Assembly: GCA_003255065.1 (NCBI GenBank) | Contig: QAOA01001205.1 | Location: forward strand, 577,712-641,711 | Length of the DNA: 64,000 nt | Direction of reading: 5' to 3' | Source: Cercis canadensis | Taxonomy: Eukaryota > Streptophyta > Magnoliopsida > Fabales > Fabaceae | Part shown: positions 23,580 through 35,900 of the stretch, one piece after another | How positions within the stretch are numbered: position 1 is the stretch's first letter | Layout of the letters: each line of letters begins with the position of its first letter | Made by a program: the position numbers and the translations under genes | Notes under the pieces: model-generated | Seen by the model: the letters and a program-made list of their open reading frames with translations, nothing else | Told to the model about the DNA's origin: nothing | Database searches by the model: none

Positions 23580-25490
23580 GTGAGTGGAGAGAGAGAACGT
23601 GTGACCACGGAGGCAGGGAAGCCGTCGGAGGATGCTGATCTCCTTTCTAGAAGTGTGAAGAAAATTAAGGGAGGTGGCAAGGAGTTTGATGGTATATTTT
23701 CTTTGCCTGCTGCTTATGACCTGGTAGGGCATGAGGACATGGATATGGGGATCCATGCAGAGGTGCGTCTATCATACAAAAATACTCTAATGGGAGGTAT
23801 ATCTGAGAATGATTCTGAAGAAGAAGGGTATAAGGAAGATGAGGAAGACGAAGATGGTATTGAAGTGCCCTCGGAGATGGGGGAGAATGTCGGAGAGAAG
23901 CTTAAAGCAAGCACTGGACTTAAGTCCTGGATCAAGATTTCCTTTAGAGAGGAGAACCCGTTATGCCCTATGATTGAGTTGTCGTCCAGAGAATGTGAGA
24001 GGACACGTAAGCCATGGAAGAAGTGCTTGATCATTAAGCTTATTGGGAAAAATGTTGGGTTCCACTTTTTGGAAAAAAAAAAAAAAAAAAACAAACAAAC
24101 AAACTCAAGCAGATATAGGCCCTTAAAGGCGTAATGAACACCATTGACTTGGGGAATGATTTTTTCCTAGTCAAGTTTAGTTCTGAGCAAGACTTCGACT
24201 TTACACTATCTGGAGGTCCATGGATGATCTTTGATCATTATCTTACTATAAGAGAATGACAGCCAAATTTCAATCCTTTCTCAGCCTCTACAGATTCTGT
24301 TATGATTTGGGTTCGCTTCCCCGGCATAGCTATGGAGTATTATGATCAGGAGATTTTGGAAACTTTGGGGAACTGTGTTGGACGTACTATCAAAGTTGAC
24401 ACAAACACATTTTTGCAGTCGAGGGGGAAGTTTGCTAGGCTTTGTGTAGAAGTTAATCTTACAAAACCTCTATTATCCTATTTCTGCATCGATGACATTT
24501 CGTATTTTGTTGAATATGAAGGTATTCTTCTCATCTGTTTTCATTGTGGTCGTTATGGTCATATGAAAAAGGGATGTCCTGATAAACCCATCAACAAGAA
24601 TATGGCGACAAGGGTGGGGGGAGAACCCGAAGTGGTGGCTGGAAAACAAAATGACTCATCCTTTATGGATGACAGTACTTTTGGTCCTTGGATGATAGTG
24701 CAAAAACTAAAGCGTGTTAGGTGGGAAAAAAGGAGAGAGTCACTCAATTTGAATAAAGAAGGTGGAGGATTATCAAGGGAGCAAAGTTGGGGAAGCATGG
24801 GTAAATCCCGGGGTTCACGGTATGCCTCTCTGGTTGATGAAGATGGTGGAAACTCTGCTTCAACCTCTGACAGTCTCAAAGGGCTAAATCATGAGAGTAG
24901 GAATGGTGAGAGGAGTGTAGCATTAATTGATTCACGTGGGTTTTTACCAGCAAAAAATCATATGGCAAATGAGAAGAATGCTAAGGGGAAGTTAGTAGTA
25001 AGAAGTTAACAATAGGAAACTATTGCTCCAAAAGGAAGTGGGCCTAGGAATAAAATATTAGAGCCTACTATGCATAGCACTATTAGTTTAATAAAAGAGC
25101 AAGGGAGTTTTAGTCATGCATTACATCACCAGGAAACTATTGCTCCAAATGGAAGTGGGCCTAGGAATAAAATATTAGAACCTACCATGCATAGCATTAT
25201 TAGTTTAATAAAAGAGCAAGGGAAGGCTAGTCATGATTTACATCACGTTATATTGGAAAAAGAAGCTTGCTTTCATTTGCAAATAGGAGAAGCTTATTCA
25301 AGTTATTAGGAGGTGGACCCGCCTAATGATAATTTTTTGGGAGTTGGCCATGCACCACAACCTCTAGATGTAAGCTTCGAAGCTGGCAAGAGCTTAGACG
25401 ATGAACCCATGCTTGATGAACCGCATGCGTCAGGCATGGTGGATAGCGCTTCTGACTGTCGAAGGGAGGCAGACGACATGCAAGTGTCTT
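23580..25490 (+). pseudogene. LINE ORF1: DUF4283 / CCHC zinc-knuckle protein, broken
   Basis: The acidic N-terminal part reads from 23580. The nearest upstream ATG (23568) is followed at once by TAA, so the start is lost or non-ATG. An A run at 24072-24090 shifts the frame. The DUF4283 domain continues in another frame from 24134 (FFLVKFSSEQDFDFTLSGGP) with a TGA at 24257-24259, then runs through VMIWVRFPGI to the knuckle CFHCGRYGHMKKGC (C79, C82, H87, C92 counted from 24302; about 24536-24578). The tail is polar and includes a 117-bp tandem duplication. ORF1 proteins bind the element RNA. The first stop after the knuckle region is at 25007-25009. Confidence 0.85.
25014..25247 (+). repeat. 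117-bp tandem duplication in LINE ORF1
   Basis: Copy 1 (25014-25130) and copy 2 (25131-25247) both begin aggaaactattgctccaaa and differ at about ten positions, mostly near the 3' end. 117 bp is 39 codons, so the duplication kept frame. A further partial copy is found outside the element at 29840-29959. Confidence 0.93.
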
Positions 25491-25549
25491 AAGTTTCTTT
25501 CGATGCTTGTCTCTCATTCCTTTTTTTTTTTATGATTAATAAAATTTTA

Positions 25550-28500
25550 GTTTGAAATTGTAGAGGTGCAGGAAATTTTGAGTTTCTCAGGGTAACTAAG
25601 CATATGTTGGGTCCTTTTATTCCTAAAGTTATTGTCTTAATGGAAACCAAAGTGAGTGGTTCTCGGGCTCCTATTATTTTGCGCAAGCTGGGTTACGTTC
25701 ACTCAGTCATCGCTGAAGGGGATGGTTTAACTAGAGGCATATGGCTTGCTTGGAAGTCGAATGAGTTGGTTGTGGAGGTGATAAAATCTCATTCCCAATT
25801 TATTCACGTGCGGTTTTCTATTACTTCTGGTGAGGTGTGGTTCTTTACTGCCATTTACGCCAGTCCTTGCTATGTTGCTCGAGGCCTCTTGTGAGAAGAA
25901 CTCGAGCGGATTGCTTCTAATATGGCCACTCCTTGGATGCTTGCTGGGGACTTTAATGATTACCTTCATGCTGGAGAGAAAAAAGGCGGTGCTTCTATTA
26001 ACCTTAGGAGGTGCCAGAGGTTTGCAAACTGGATTAATAATTGCAACCTCTTGGAGGTGGAAGCTATGGGATCTAAGTTCACCTGGCGTGGTCCTCTTTT
26101 CAATGGCTATGACCGAATATTCGAAAAACTTGATCGAGTGCTCTGCAATAGTCTTTGGAGAACCTAGTTTGATGAGGCCAAAGCTGTGGTGATTCTTAGA
26201 GTCTACTCTGATCACCACCCTATTCTTATTGACTTTGTTGCTCCTTCCTCTAATAGAGTGAAGAGACCTTTTCGCTTTGAAGCAGCTTGGTTGTCTCATG
26301 GAGATTTTAATAACATGGTGGCTAGTCATTGGAATGCCTCTGTTTCTGTGGTGGAGGGATTGGAAAAGCTTACCCCCATTCTTAAAGGGTGGAACAAGCA
26401 GGTGTTTGGCCATATATTTAGAAAGAAATTATGGCTTTTGAATAAGATTAAGGGGGTGCAACGTGCCTTGCATAGGTGTTGGAACCCTTTTCTTGATAAA
26501 TTGGAGGTTATGTTGAACTTTGATCTGAGTGAAGTTTTAAAGTAAGAGGAGATTCTCTGGCACCAAAAGTCTAGAGCCAATTGGGTTTCTAAGGGCGACT
26601 GAAACACTAGGTTTTATCACACCCAAACTGTGATACGTAGAAGGCGCAACAAGATAGGTATGTTAAGATATGACTCAGGGTCGTGGGTAGAGGAACTTTT
26701 TGACCTTCAGGAGCTTGTTATTAATTTTTACAAGAAGCTTTTCACAGATGATATGCCTCAGGTTCCTTGGGACACTAAGTACTCATTTCCAGTGTTGGAA
26801 GAGAGTACTTTGAGGGATTTATCTAAAGCTATCAGTTTTGAAGAAGTGAGGATTGCTTTGTTTGGGATGGGTCCGCTCAAGGCGCCGGGTCCAGATGGTT
26901 ATCCTGCTATATTCTTTCAATCCCAATGGCCTACTCTGGGTCAGTCGTTGTTTTGGTTGGCTAGCCAAGTTTTCTCTGGTGCAAGAAGTATTGTCGAGCT
27001 CAATGATACTCTCTTGGTTCTTATATCAAAGATTGATAAACCTGGATTCGTCTCTCAGTTTAGGCCGATAGCTCTGTGCAATGTCACTTACAAGTGCATC
27101 TCTAAGATTATTGTCAACAGGTTGAAGCTTCTTTTGCCTATGTTGATCTCTCCTTTTCAGTCTAGTTTTGTGCTCAAGAAAAGTATTCAGGACAACATTC
27201 TCATTACCCAAGAAATGATGCATTCTATGCATAAGGTCAAGGGCAAGATGGGGTTCATGGCCTTTAAGGTAGACTTAGAAAAAGCTTACGATCGTCTCAA
27301 ATGGAGCTTCATCGATGAAATTTTGTGTGAAATTAACTTACCAAGGGAGTTAAGAAAGATTATTATGGATTCTGTCAAATTAGCTTCAATTAATATCCTT
27401 TGGAATGGTGGTAAAACTGAGTATTTCTCTCCGGAGAGGGGAATTAGGCAGGGTGATCCTATGTCTCCTTATTTATTTGTCCTATGTATGGATAAGCTTT
27501 CCCATATCATTTCAGAGGCTGTGGAAGAGAAACTGTGGAAACCCATGCGTGCGGGTAGGGGGTTCGCTCATTTCTCATTTGATGTTTGCTGATGATCTCT
27601 TGTTATTTACAGAAACTTCAGTCCCTCAAATTAATCAAGTGATGGATTGCTTGAGCAAGTTTTGTGATATGTCTGGGTAGAAGGTGAATAGCTTGAAATG
27701 TTTGTCCAGTGGATAGGAGAACCATCTCAGATTTGTGTGGGTTCTCTATGACTAACAACCTTGGTATCTATCTGGGGATGCCTCTTGCTCATGGAAGAGC
27801 CACCAAGGCAAAGTACCAGTTCTTGGTAGACAGAACTCGCTAGCGTTTAGCAAGGTGGAAAATGCACTGCTTGTCAATGGCAGGCAGGGTGACTTTAGCC
27901 AAATCGGTCATTGGTGCACTTCCTACTTATGTCATGCAATCAGCTATGATTCCAAGAGCTATTTGTTATGATATCGAGAGAATCCAACGTAGTTTCATTT
28001 GGGGTCATTTTGATTATACTAGAAAAGTCCATATTGTCAACTGGAATACTTTATGCATGCCAAGATTGAATGGTGGGTTGGGTCTTCGAAGGTTGGTGGC
28101 TATGAACCAAGCTTGTATTATAAAGCTGGCTTAGACGTTAAACTTTAGTCCTGATGAGCTGTGGGTTCGTGTTTTGCGAGAGAAGTATGGGAGAGGCTCA
28201 AACTGGCTCAACTCCATTGAGGTCAAGAAAGGAGATTCGGCTACTTGGAAGGCTATTGGAGAGATTTGGCAAGTTTTGACCAAGTGCATGGGTTGGAATG
28301 TGGGAAATTGTCAGTCCATTTATTTCTGGTTAGATCCTTGGTTTGATGGAGCGAGTATTATGCTTGAGCAAGTCCATTGCTCTGTTCCAGATAGAGAGTT
28401 GAAGGCCCATGTGGCTGAGTTTCTTCTTGAATCAGGTGACTGGAACTGGGATCTTTTTGGTAGCTTCCTTCATGCAGAGACTTTGGCTAAGATTCAAGCT

Positions 28501-29589
28501 ATTCCCATCCTTCTTTGGATCTCGGTGCGGATAGCATTTATTGGTTGAGTAACAACACAGGTATTTTTTCTGTAAGTAGTGCTTATAGGAGCATAATGAC
28601 TCATCGATGGAAATCTGCTTGTACTTTGTGGAATAAGATTTGGCAGTGGCAAGGCCCTGAACGAATCAAAATGTTCTTATGGCAACTTAATCACAATAGC
28701 CTCTTTACCGGAGAGAAGTGTAGCAAATGGAATGGCTTGGAGGGTCATTGCATGTTCTGTGAGGGGGTCACCGAATCATCCCTCCATGTGATGAGGGACT
28801 GTTAATTTGCATGGAGAGTTTGGGTGTAGCTTGTTAAACCTTCCATGAGGGTCCAATTTTTCTCTTGGAATTTAACCCAATGGATAGAAAGGAATCTTAG
28901 TCAGAATTTGGGAGATGAAGGGAAGCAATGGAATATTGTGTGGGCTGTTACAACTTGGATGCTTTGGAAATGGAGGAATATGGCTTTGTTTGATCCTAAT
29001 TTTTCTAGACCTTCTAACCCGTGTAAAGTGATTAGTGAATTTATTAAGGGGTGTAGTCTCTCTGTTGCTGCTACTCCTGCTTGCTCCCCCAGAATCAGGT
29101 TGGGTCAAGCTCAATTTGGATGGTGCGTCTAAGGGGAATCCTGGGGTGGCAGGTTGTGGAGCTTTGCTAAGAGATGATAAAGGAGTTTGGGTGGTGGGTG
29201 TGGTCCGAAATCTGGGTCTCACCACTGTGTACTGTGCTGAGCTTGGGGGTATTTTGGAAGGTTTGGAGATGACTTGGCATTTGGGGTTTAAGAGGATTAT
29301 TTTGGAAAGTGATTCCTTATCTGCAGTTAGGAGTATCTCTCGCAAGGGATGTGTGGGAGATAAGCACTTGCAGCTGCTGGCTATGATCTCTGGTTTGCTT
29401 ATGAAAGAATGGCAAGTCAAGGTGCAACACACGGATAGAAATGGAAATAAATGTGCTGACTGGTTGGCTAACTTCAGCATTAGTCAAGAAGTGGGAGCCA
29501 TGCATTTCGCGTCGCCTCCTAATGAGTTACTTCGTTTTCTTTTTTATGATGAGTTGGGGCATTATTCGCCCCCTGTTTCTGACTTTTAG
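25550..29589 (+). pseudogene. LINE ORF2: endonuclease / reverse transcriptase / RNase H, broken
   Basis: Domains in order: APE endonuclease (about 25555-26260; METKVSG, GDFNDYLH, SDHHPIL), reverse transcriptase (about 26860-27900; KAPGPDGYPAIFF, FRPIALCNVTYKCISKI, DLEKAYDRLKW, GIRQGDPMSPYLF, and FADDLLLF at about 27580-27605), zf-RVT (28515-28805; WQWQGPERIKMFLW, CMFC), RNase H (29090-29550). The first part stays in one frame but is cut by stops at 25892, 26165, 26543 and about 26600. Frameshifts follow near 27570, 27700, 28540 and 29100. Several stops are at expected Trp or Gln positions. The RNase H catalytic acids appear intact (LNLDGAS, AELGGILEGL, ESDS, CADWLA). Confidence 0.9.
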
Positions 29590-29646
29590 TTTTTGCTTTC
29601 TCTCTGTTGGGCAGTTATGCCCCGTTAATCTACCAAAAAAAAAAAA

Positions 29647-29663
29647 ACAAATAAATATATAAA
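29647..29663. repeat. 17-bp target-site duplication of the LINE, right copy
   Basis: Exact match to 23535-23551. Confidence 0.9.
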
Positions 29664-29839
29664 GATAATTGGGTTGTGGGCACTGGGCAATTAGTTTAAA
29701 ATTGGATACTAACAGTTTTTTTTTTTTTTTTTTTATATTTAAGTTTATAAAAATATTTTTTTATTTGTAAATAAATATGGGGATATAAATTTTTGAAAAA
29801 GTAAAATTAAAGGAAATCACCAACCTCTATTAATATTGA

Positions 29840-29959
29840 CCTAGGAATAAAATATTAGAGCCTACTATGCATAGCACTATTAGTTTAATAAAAGAGCAAG
29901 GGAGTTTTAGTCATGCATTACATCACCAGGAAACTATTGCTCCAAATGGAAGTGGGCCT
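29840..29959 (+). repeat. 120-bp exact copy of LINE ORF1 sequence (25043-25162) abutting an N
   Basis: Starts cctaggaataaaatattag and ends ggaagtgggcct, identical over 120 bp to 25043-25162, and ends at the single N at 29960. The segment spans the junction of the two tandem copies inside ORF1. It probably reflects gap filling or misassembly rather than biology. Confidence 0.9.
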
Positions 29960-29960
29960 N

Positions 29961-30484
29961 ATATAGATTAAATTACTCTTAATTAATATAAAAAGTTTTT
30001 AATTTTAATTAATTTTTTCATGTTAAATGAAGGTAAATTAATTTATATTATATTTAAATATAAATATAATATTAACAAAATTAAATATAAAAATAACTAC
30101 TCCTCATTAATATTATAATTTTTTATTTTTCTTGGGGGGAGGGGGGTTTGATAAGGAATAAGGGGCATTTTTTTACATAATTGCGGAGGAGAATATCCAA
30201 ATATACACGAATTATTGCTGAAAATATTCCTTCAGATAAAATATATGCACTTGGATAATGATCATAAATTACAGAAAATTCACTGAATCAGATTCTTAAT
30301 TCTTTTCTTTAATTTATTATTCTCACATTTTAAAATATCTAAATCCATTCGAGGAAGGGTTATTCGGTCCCTTGGGAGGCATCCTATAAAATTGGAGCCG
30401 GAGGAGGGGTTTTCCCGCATCAAGGTTGAAATAGCAGAATTGACGACCGCAGAAAAAGAAAACAGAGAAGGCAAGTAAAGAAAG
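29961..30484. other. BolA2 upstream region
   Basis: AT-rich spacer up to about 30330, then the BolA2 5' leader. No gene. Confidence 0.45.
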
Positions 30485-32648
30485 ATGAGCGTCACAAAGG
30501 AACAAGTTGAATCTTCTTTGAAGGCCAAACTAAACCCTTCACATCTTGTAAGCTTCTAATTTTTCATTTCTCTGCTTTTCTGTTGCACAATCCACTAGTA
30601 TTTCTTCATTTTTTTATTTGTTGTTTATGAAAAAGATTCCTTCATATTTTTATTTACTATGATATATCAATGTTTCTATTCAATTCGTTTGGTAGTTTAC
30701 TGAAACTGGGGTCAGTTGAATGTGATGATTAGGTGTTCTTGTTTGAATAACGAATACTATCAACTGGTTTTAGTCGGCGATGGGCTTTAATTAGGCCGAC
30801 ACGTATCATATGCCAAATCCGAACGCTGTTATGCTTTGGTTTTGTTGCATCGACCAGGATAAGGATTACGCATATTACTTGATTATGGTTTAGGTTGCTG
30901 CCCTCTAGAAAACCCATATCAGGCCCTCTTAATTATTATCGATGAAAATTGCCTAGAGTTAAAGAAAACTATCTGTAGGTGGTGGGCACTCTCTAAGAGT
31001 CTTCTTCTACCATTTGTGTTCATTTGTTGCAACTAATGACCTTCAGAATACTTTGATAGAAACTAAGCTGTGTGGGTTTAAATTTTTAGTTATCATTTTT
31101 CCTTCATGACGCCAGTAGCTTCAACCACTAGGTTTATAGGAACCAAGTTGAGGGGGATTAAAGTGTCTTTCATTAGCATTTTCACCACAAACTCTTGAAT
31201 GTTTTACTGGTTGTAAGTAGCATTGATTGTGGTTGTGAATTTGTCTTGTATGAAGTTTCATTAATATTGAAACATAACTGTCCAAGTTTACAATCTGTGT
31301 GTCTGTTAGTTGTGTCAACCATATTGATCATTCTTGGAGTGGCATTTTAGTCCCCAAACCCTCCCCAAGGTAAAAAAAATGCTGGTCTATCTCTCTCTCA
31401 CTGCCTTTACTGTCAGCTATATTATCAGAGGAGTGTTGTTTGACTTAAGAAATGAACTCCGTTTGTGACATAGTTGTTGGGTGGGGGATATAATTAGTCA
31501 TCGTCTCATTGATTTTTGCTGTTTGGAAAACTATGTAATCTTGATTTATATCTTTCTGTTCTTTCAATTATCAAATTTAGAGAAATTTCATCAGCTCTAA
31601 AAGCTATTTCTTTTGAGTTGCAACCCTCAATTCAAGGTGTATAGGCCGACAAAAACATATTATGCTGCAGAGGTCATCTTATCATTTTTCTAAAAATAAT
31701 CTTTTGCAAAATTATTGAAATTCAAGACTTCCCGATATCTGATTGAAGCTTAATAAACCATTAGAAATCCATTTCTTCAACAACACTATTTCTCTATCCT
31801 CAAAGCATCCATGATTTTCCCGTTTTGCAATTCATACTACTGGAAAGTTCAAGAAGATAGTAAGTTGATTTGTTAAATTTGCCTCCAATTTTTTCTATTT
31901 GATTGCACCCTTCATGTGTACGCACAGCTCTCCATAGTTTTCCAGCTTAGTAAAAATCATGTGCTTTTTATGGCCTTTTTGTTTAACTATCTGATGTCCA
32001 GATGACAATTTCCTCTGATGGAATTAAAATTAAGATGATGCGACATTAGTTTAGTCTTGGCGCTTGAATCATTCACTTGAACAACCTAGTGTTATCATGT
32101 TAGAAACAGCTATCATGGTCAGCATAGCAGTGTGCTTCATTATAAAACTCTTCTCAATATGCAACATTCTATTCATGCCAGAAAAGGTTATGGAAAGGAC
32201 TTCTCTCTGTAATTCATGCATCTGCTGTAATTGGTTTTCTTGTAAAAGTTCCTGTTAACATCTATGCATACAATGCCCTTTTTCTACAAACTTATAACTT
32301 TTGCATCTGTGTTTCAGGAAGTAATTGACACATCTGGAGGGTAAGCTTTTTTTACTGACAGATTATTTCTAGTTTGCTACTATATAGTAGTAGCATTATT
32401 TTCCTGCCCCTTTCTCTATCTGACAACCAAATAAAACTCATGTGGCTATTAGGTGTGGTGCAAGTTTTGCAGTTGAGATTGTATCAGAACAATTTGAAGG
32501 AAAGAGGTTACTTGAGAGGCATCGAATGGTGAATGCTGCTTTAGAAGAGGAAATGAAACAGATTCATGCTCTCTCTGTAAAGAAAGCTGTGACCCCAGAT
32601 CAATGGAAACAACAGCAAGAGTCCAACAAATCCAATCCCGCGGCCTAG
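30485..32648 (+). CDS. BOLA2: BolA-like protein 2 (BOLA2), cytosolic/nuclear
   Basis: Three exons: 30485-30547, 32318-32340 (only 23 bp) and 32453-32648, giving 93 aa, the usual length for plant BolA2. The BolA fold covers residues about 5-80. The conserved segment SGGCGASFAVEIVSEQFEGK holds Cys30, and His67 lies in QIHALSVK; by family analogy these are the ligands that share a [2Fe-2S] cluster with a monothiol glutaredoxin such as GRXS17. RHRMVNAAL (51-59) is the family signature. There is no targeting peptide, in keeping with the cytosolic member. Intron 1 is 1.77 kb. The next gene downstream in the same direction is fibrillin-5, 660 bp away. Confidence 0.95.
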
Positions 32649-33307
32649 AGCATGTTTTTCAATGGTTATAGACTTATAGCTTATAAATAAATAAGAAACT
32701 CTACATTCTGTGACTGAAGTTTGTCGATTCTGGCCCCATGTAACAATACTAATACTCAAATTTATGATTTTATTAGTTACTTGTGTGGATTCTATATGAC
32801 ATCTTTGCTTAAGAATTTAGACGCTGAATATACTTTATTGGGAGTCGTTTGGTTGGGGACATATAGGCACGCTTAGTAGAGATGAAATTAGGGAGCAAAA
32901 GATAGAGGGAAAAAATCAACAATCTATGAGGGTCACTCAGGGGTGTCTAGATGGATTGCCCATTTGGGGAGTTTGCTTACTCTCATGTTGCTCAGCTATA
33001 TGCCGCTGGCCTCGTAGCCATAAGCCTATCAATCCCCAACCATACTTAAAATTGACCTCAAAACGACATATACCGAAATTCCATTTTGGACATGTAATAA
33101 GTTAAACAAGTGTTAAAGAAACGTAAGGTGGGTTCTGTCCAACCCTGATCCTAATCCTAAATCCTGGAGGCCAAGTCGGTGGTCGGTCCTTGTGTCTCCA
33201 TTTCCAACAAACATCATCGGCAAGCATAGGATTAGGGTTTTGTGGCTGCTAAGCTAGTCCAGCCATCTGTCGCAGATTCCCGTGTGAATCCTTGGATTTG
33301 CAGAAGC
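32649..33307. other. BolA2 / fibrillin-5 intergenic region
   Basis: BolA2 3' untranslated region, then the FBN5 promoter and leader. No other gene seen. Confidence 0.45.
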
Positions 33308-34588
33308 ATGAATATTACGAAACTCCAAGGATTGGTCTCAGCTGGCATAGGTTCAAGAACAAACAGGTCCAGATTTGTTGAGAGCCAAGTCGGGTTTAGA
33401 CCCATTACCATCACCAAAGTTGCTCAACAAAACTCTGGCTTAGTCGGGGATGAAACACTTGCCCAGAATAAAAGAGAGCTTTACCAGGCACTCCAAGGTG
33501 TGTATTACCCTCTTCCATTATGCATAACAATATTGCTTTCCAAATTCGATTACCATTGAAACGGGTTGCATACAAACATATGTCAAGGAATTAACAGGGG
33601 CATTTTTGGAATCCCATCTGCCAAGAAATCTGAAATTGAAACTCTAGTGAAGCAGCTTGAATCTCAGAATCCAACTCCTTATCCAACTCTAAAACTGGAT
33701 AAGGTAATTTCAATTTATATATACCCGCCTGAGCTTGAGTTGAGACTCGATAGTGGTATTTAAGAGCTTTTTCTTTTCTTTTTTTGAAAAAAAAAAGGTG
33801 GATGGGTGCTGGAGGCTTGTTTACAGTACAATTTCAATTTCGGGTTCAAAGAGAACAAAGTTAGGTCTCAGAGACTTTATCTCCCTGGATGATTTTTTAC
33901 AGACTATCGATGTTGCCAAGGTACAATCTACTTCTAGTTTTCGCATAACATGATTTTTATCTTCATATCTAATAACCTCGGATGTTTGGTGATTCCAAAA
34001 TGGAGAGCAAAGCAATTAACGTGATCAAGTTCAGCACAAAAGGTTTGAGTTTATTGAATGGACAGCTTAGTATTGAGGCCTTTTTCAAGATTGCTTCCAC
34101 AACAGTTAAAGCTCCACTACTTTTCTGGTTCTGGTCACTCTATTTCTTTAGCTACTACTACTAGTGCTGACATTTTTGGTGGTCCCTATTGAATTCACAG
34201 AGAGTTGACATTAACTTGGAAAAATCCACAATCACTCCTGATCAGGTATGCTTAGAGTCATGTATCAGATTTGTTTTCTTTCTCTTCTTTTCTCCATATC
34301 TAAATTTTGATTGATTATGATGGCTTTCTTGTTGGTTTTGCTTGGATGCACAGCTGATGAATGTGTTTCTGAAAAATTATGATCTTTTGCTGGGCATCTT
34401 CAATCCTGAAGGATGGCTAGAGATAACGTATCCTAACTCATTTGTTTACAGAGCAATATTATTGAAGACTCTGCAATTTTTCCTTAATTCCATTTTCTCA
34501 TAGATATGTTGATGACAGCATGAGGATAGGAAGGGACCATAGAGGCAATATCTTTGTACTGGACAGGTTTGAAGATAACTCCACTTAA
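33308..34588 (+). CDS. FBN5: plastid-lipid-associated protein / fibrillin-5-type (PAP_fibrillin)
   Basis: Seven exons: 33308-33497, 33588-33703, 33798-33920, 34006-34104, 34201-34245, 34354-34427 and 34504-34588, in frame to 243 aa. Residues 1 to about 45 are a Ser/Thr/Arg-rich plastid transit peptide. The PAP/fibrillin domain follows: [20 protein letters not shown], then [10 protein letters not shown] (typical fibrillin W-x-L-x-Y-[ST]), [57 protein letters not shown] and the terminal motif [14 protein letters not shown]. The GINRGIFG start and the adjacency to BolA2 point to fibrillin-5, which in Arabidopsis binds solanesyl diphosphate synthases and supports plastoquinone-9 synthesis in the chloroplast stroma. 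The acceptor of exon 4 is chosen to keep phase 0. Paralogue assignment is inferred. Confidence 0.9.
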
Positions 34589-35420
34589 ACCTTCAAGGTT
34601 AATTATTAACTGAGGCGTGCTTACTTTTAGAAATTATGCCAGAAAACGAGTCTGTTATATTGCTTAATTAGCTTACTAATTCAAAAGAAGAAACTGAAAA
34701 CATGTTATTCATTCATTCTTGTATTGCTACTCTACTCGCCATTTGTGTTTTTGCCTTATATAAGCAGCCGGACAATATGAAGGTGAACTTTATTTCTAAA
34801 TTGAAAGGTTTTCAACCAAAAGGGGTGGAAATTAGTTCCCATGGTAATAACAGTAAAAACTATAAACCGTTGGACGGTTCAGTGTCTCTGAATCAGAACT
34901 ACGTTCCAATTTGAAAAGAGAAAAAGAGAGCTGTGTTGAGGTCGATTTCGGGTGGACAGGTCAGGTCGGATCTCTGAAATGGGGGTCAGCTGCACAGTGA
35001 ATACGAATGAACTAAGAGCTGGGTTAGCATATTCAGACTCTGAATGTCAAGTTAAATCGATCTCTTAAGTTAAGAGAGTAATAAATAAAGAAAATGAGTA
35101 GAGAGGTTTTTATAAGAAGAAGAAAGGGCACAGTAGAATTAGTAGAGTCAACTAAATCAGTCTTGAGTCAAGGGCTAACTTTTGGTTTCACAAATCTCGT
35201 AGAGTCGTAGTCGTACCTGGTTTACTTTATTAATCACTTACCAACTCAAAACTCTTAGAGATGAAGAAATTTTCACTGGACTAGTAAAAGTAATATTCAA
35301 ATATATGGTGAAAACATGTTTCAGTTTTTGAAAGGGGAGGAGCTTGAGTTGCCTCTGGATGTGGACAATGAAGAAGAGACTAAATCAGCTGAAATAGAAC
35401 TATTTTATCATGTGTCCATT
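34589..35420. other. FBN5 3' flank, no gene
   Basis: No coding feature beyond short chance ORFs. Confidence 0.4.
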
Positions 35421-35900
35421 GAATAGTTTGTAACTTGGTTGTAGAATCAAGTCCCACATTAGTTGAAATAATCAATGTTTAAGATTATATAAAGGCAAAA
35501 ACAAGTTATAAAATAACTTTAGATAATGGAAAACACAAGCTCATAAAACTAGCTCAATAGCTTAGCAAATCAAATATGTTTAATGGGCTTTGATTTGACA
35601 AATATTTTAGAGTTTGGTTTTAATAATAGGATCGGTTTGGTTCTGGTTAGTTTGATCTGAAGAGGGCTGTTAATTAATTTAAAAGGTTTAAAAGGTTCAT
35701 TAAACAAACAGTTGTGTCTGTTTCCAATAGACAATTGTATTTGTTGATTATTGACCGGACATTAACATTCACTTTTTCATTGAGAGTTTTGTTGTATCCT
35801 AGGATATTTTTTATAGAGAAATAATATTATATTCAAGACAGTATAATTATTCACGCCTTAAAATTATTTGTTTATAATTTTCATTATCGTTTTTCTAACA
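35421..35900. repeat. dispersed LTR-like repeat, copy A
   Basis: It begins tttgtaacttggttgtagaatcaagtcccacatt and ends acgcctt...ttatcgtttttctaaca. The same landmarks in the same order occur at about 61205-61557. The start (TGTA..AATCAAGTCCCACATT) and end (TTTCTAACA) look like those of a plant LTR, but there is no target duplication and no internal coding region. Confidence 0.7.

Larger units (their letters stand above)
23552..29646 (+). mobile_element. L1-type LINE (non-LTR retrotransposon), full length but defective
   Basis: About 6.1 kb between perfect 17-bp target duplications, ending in a poly(A) tail (29635-29647). It carries ORF1 (DUF4283 domain and CCHC knuckle) and ORF2 (APE-type endonuclease, reverse transcriptase, zf-RVT, RNase H), the layout of plant L1/LINE elements with a C-terminal RNase H. 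Multiple stops and frameshifts disable both ORFs. Confidence 0.95.
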
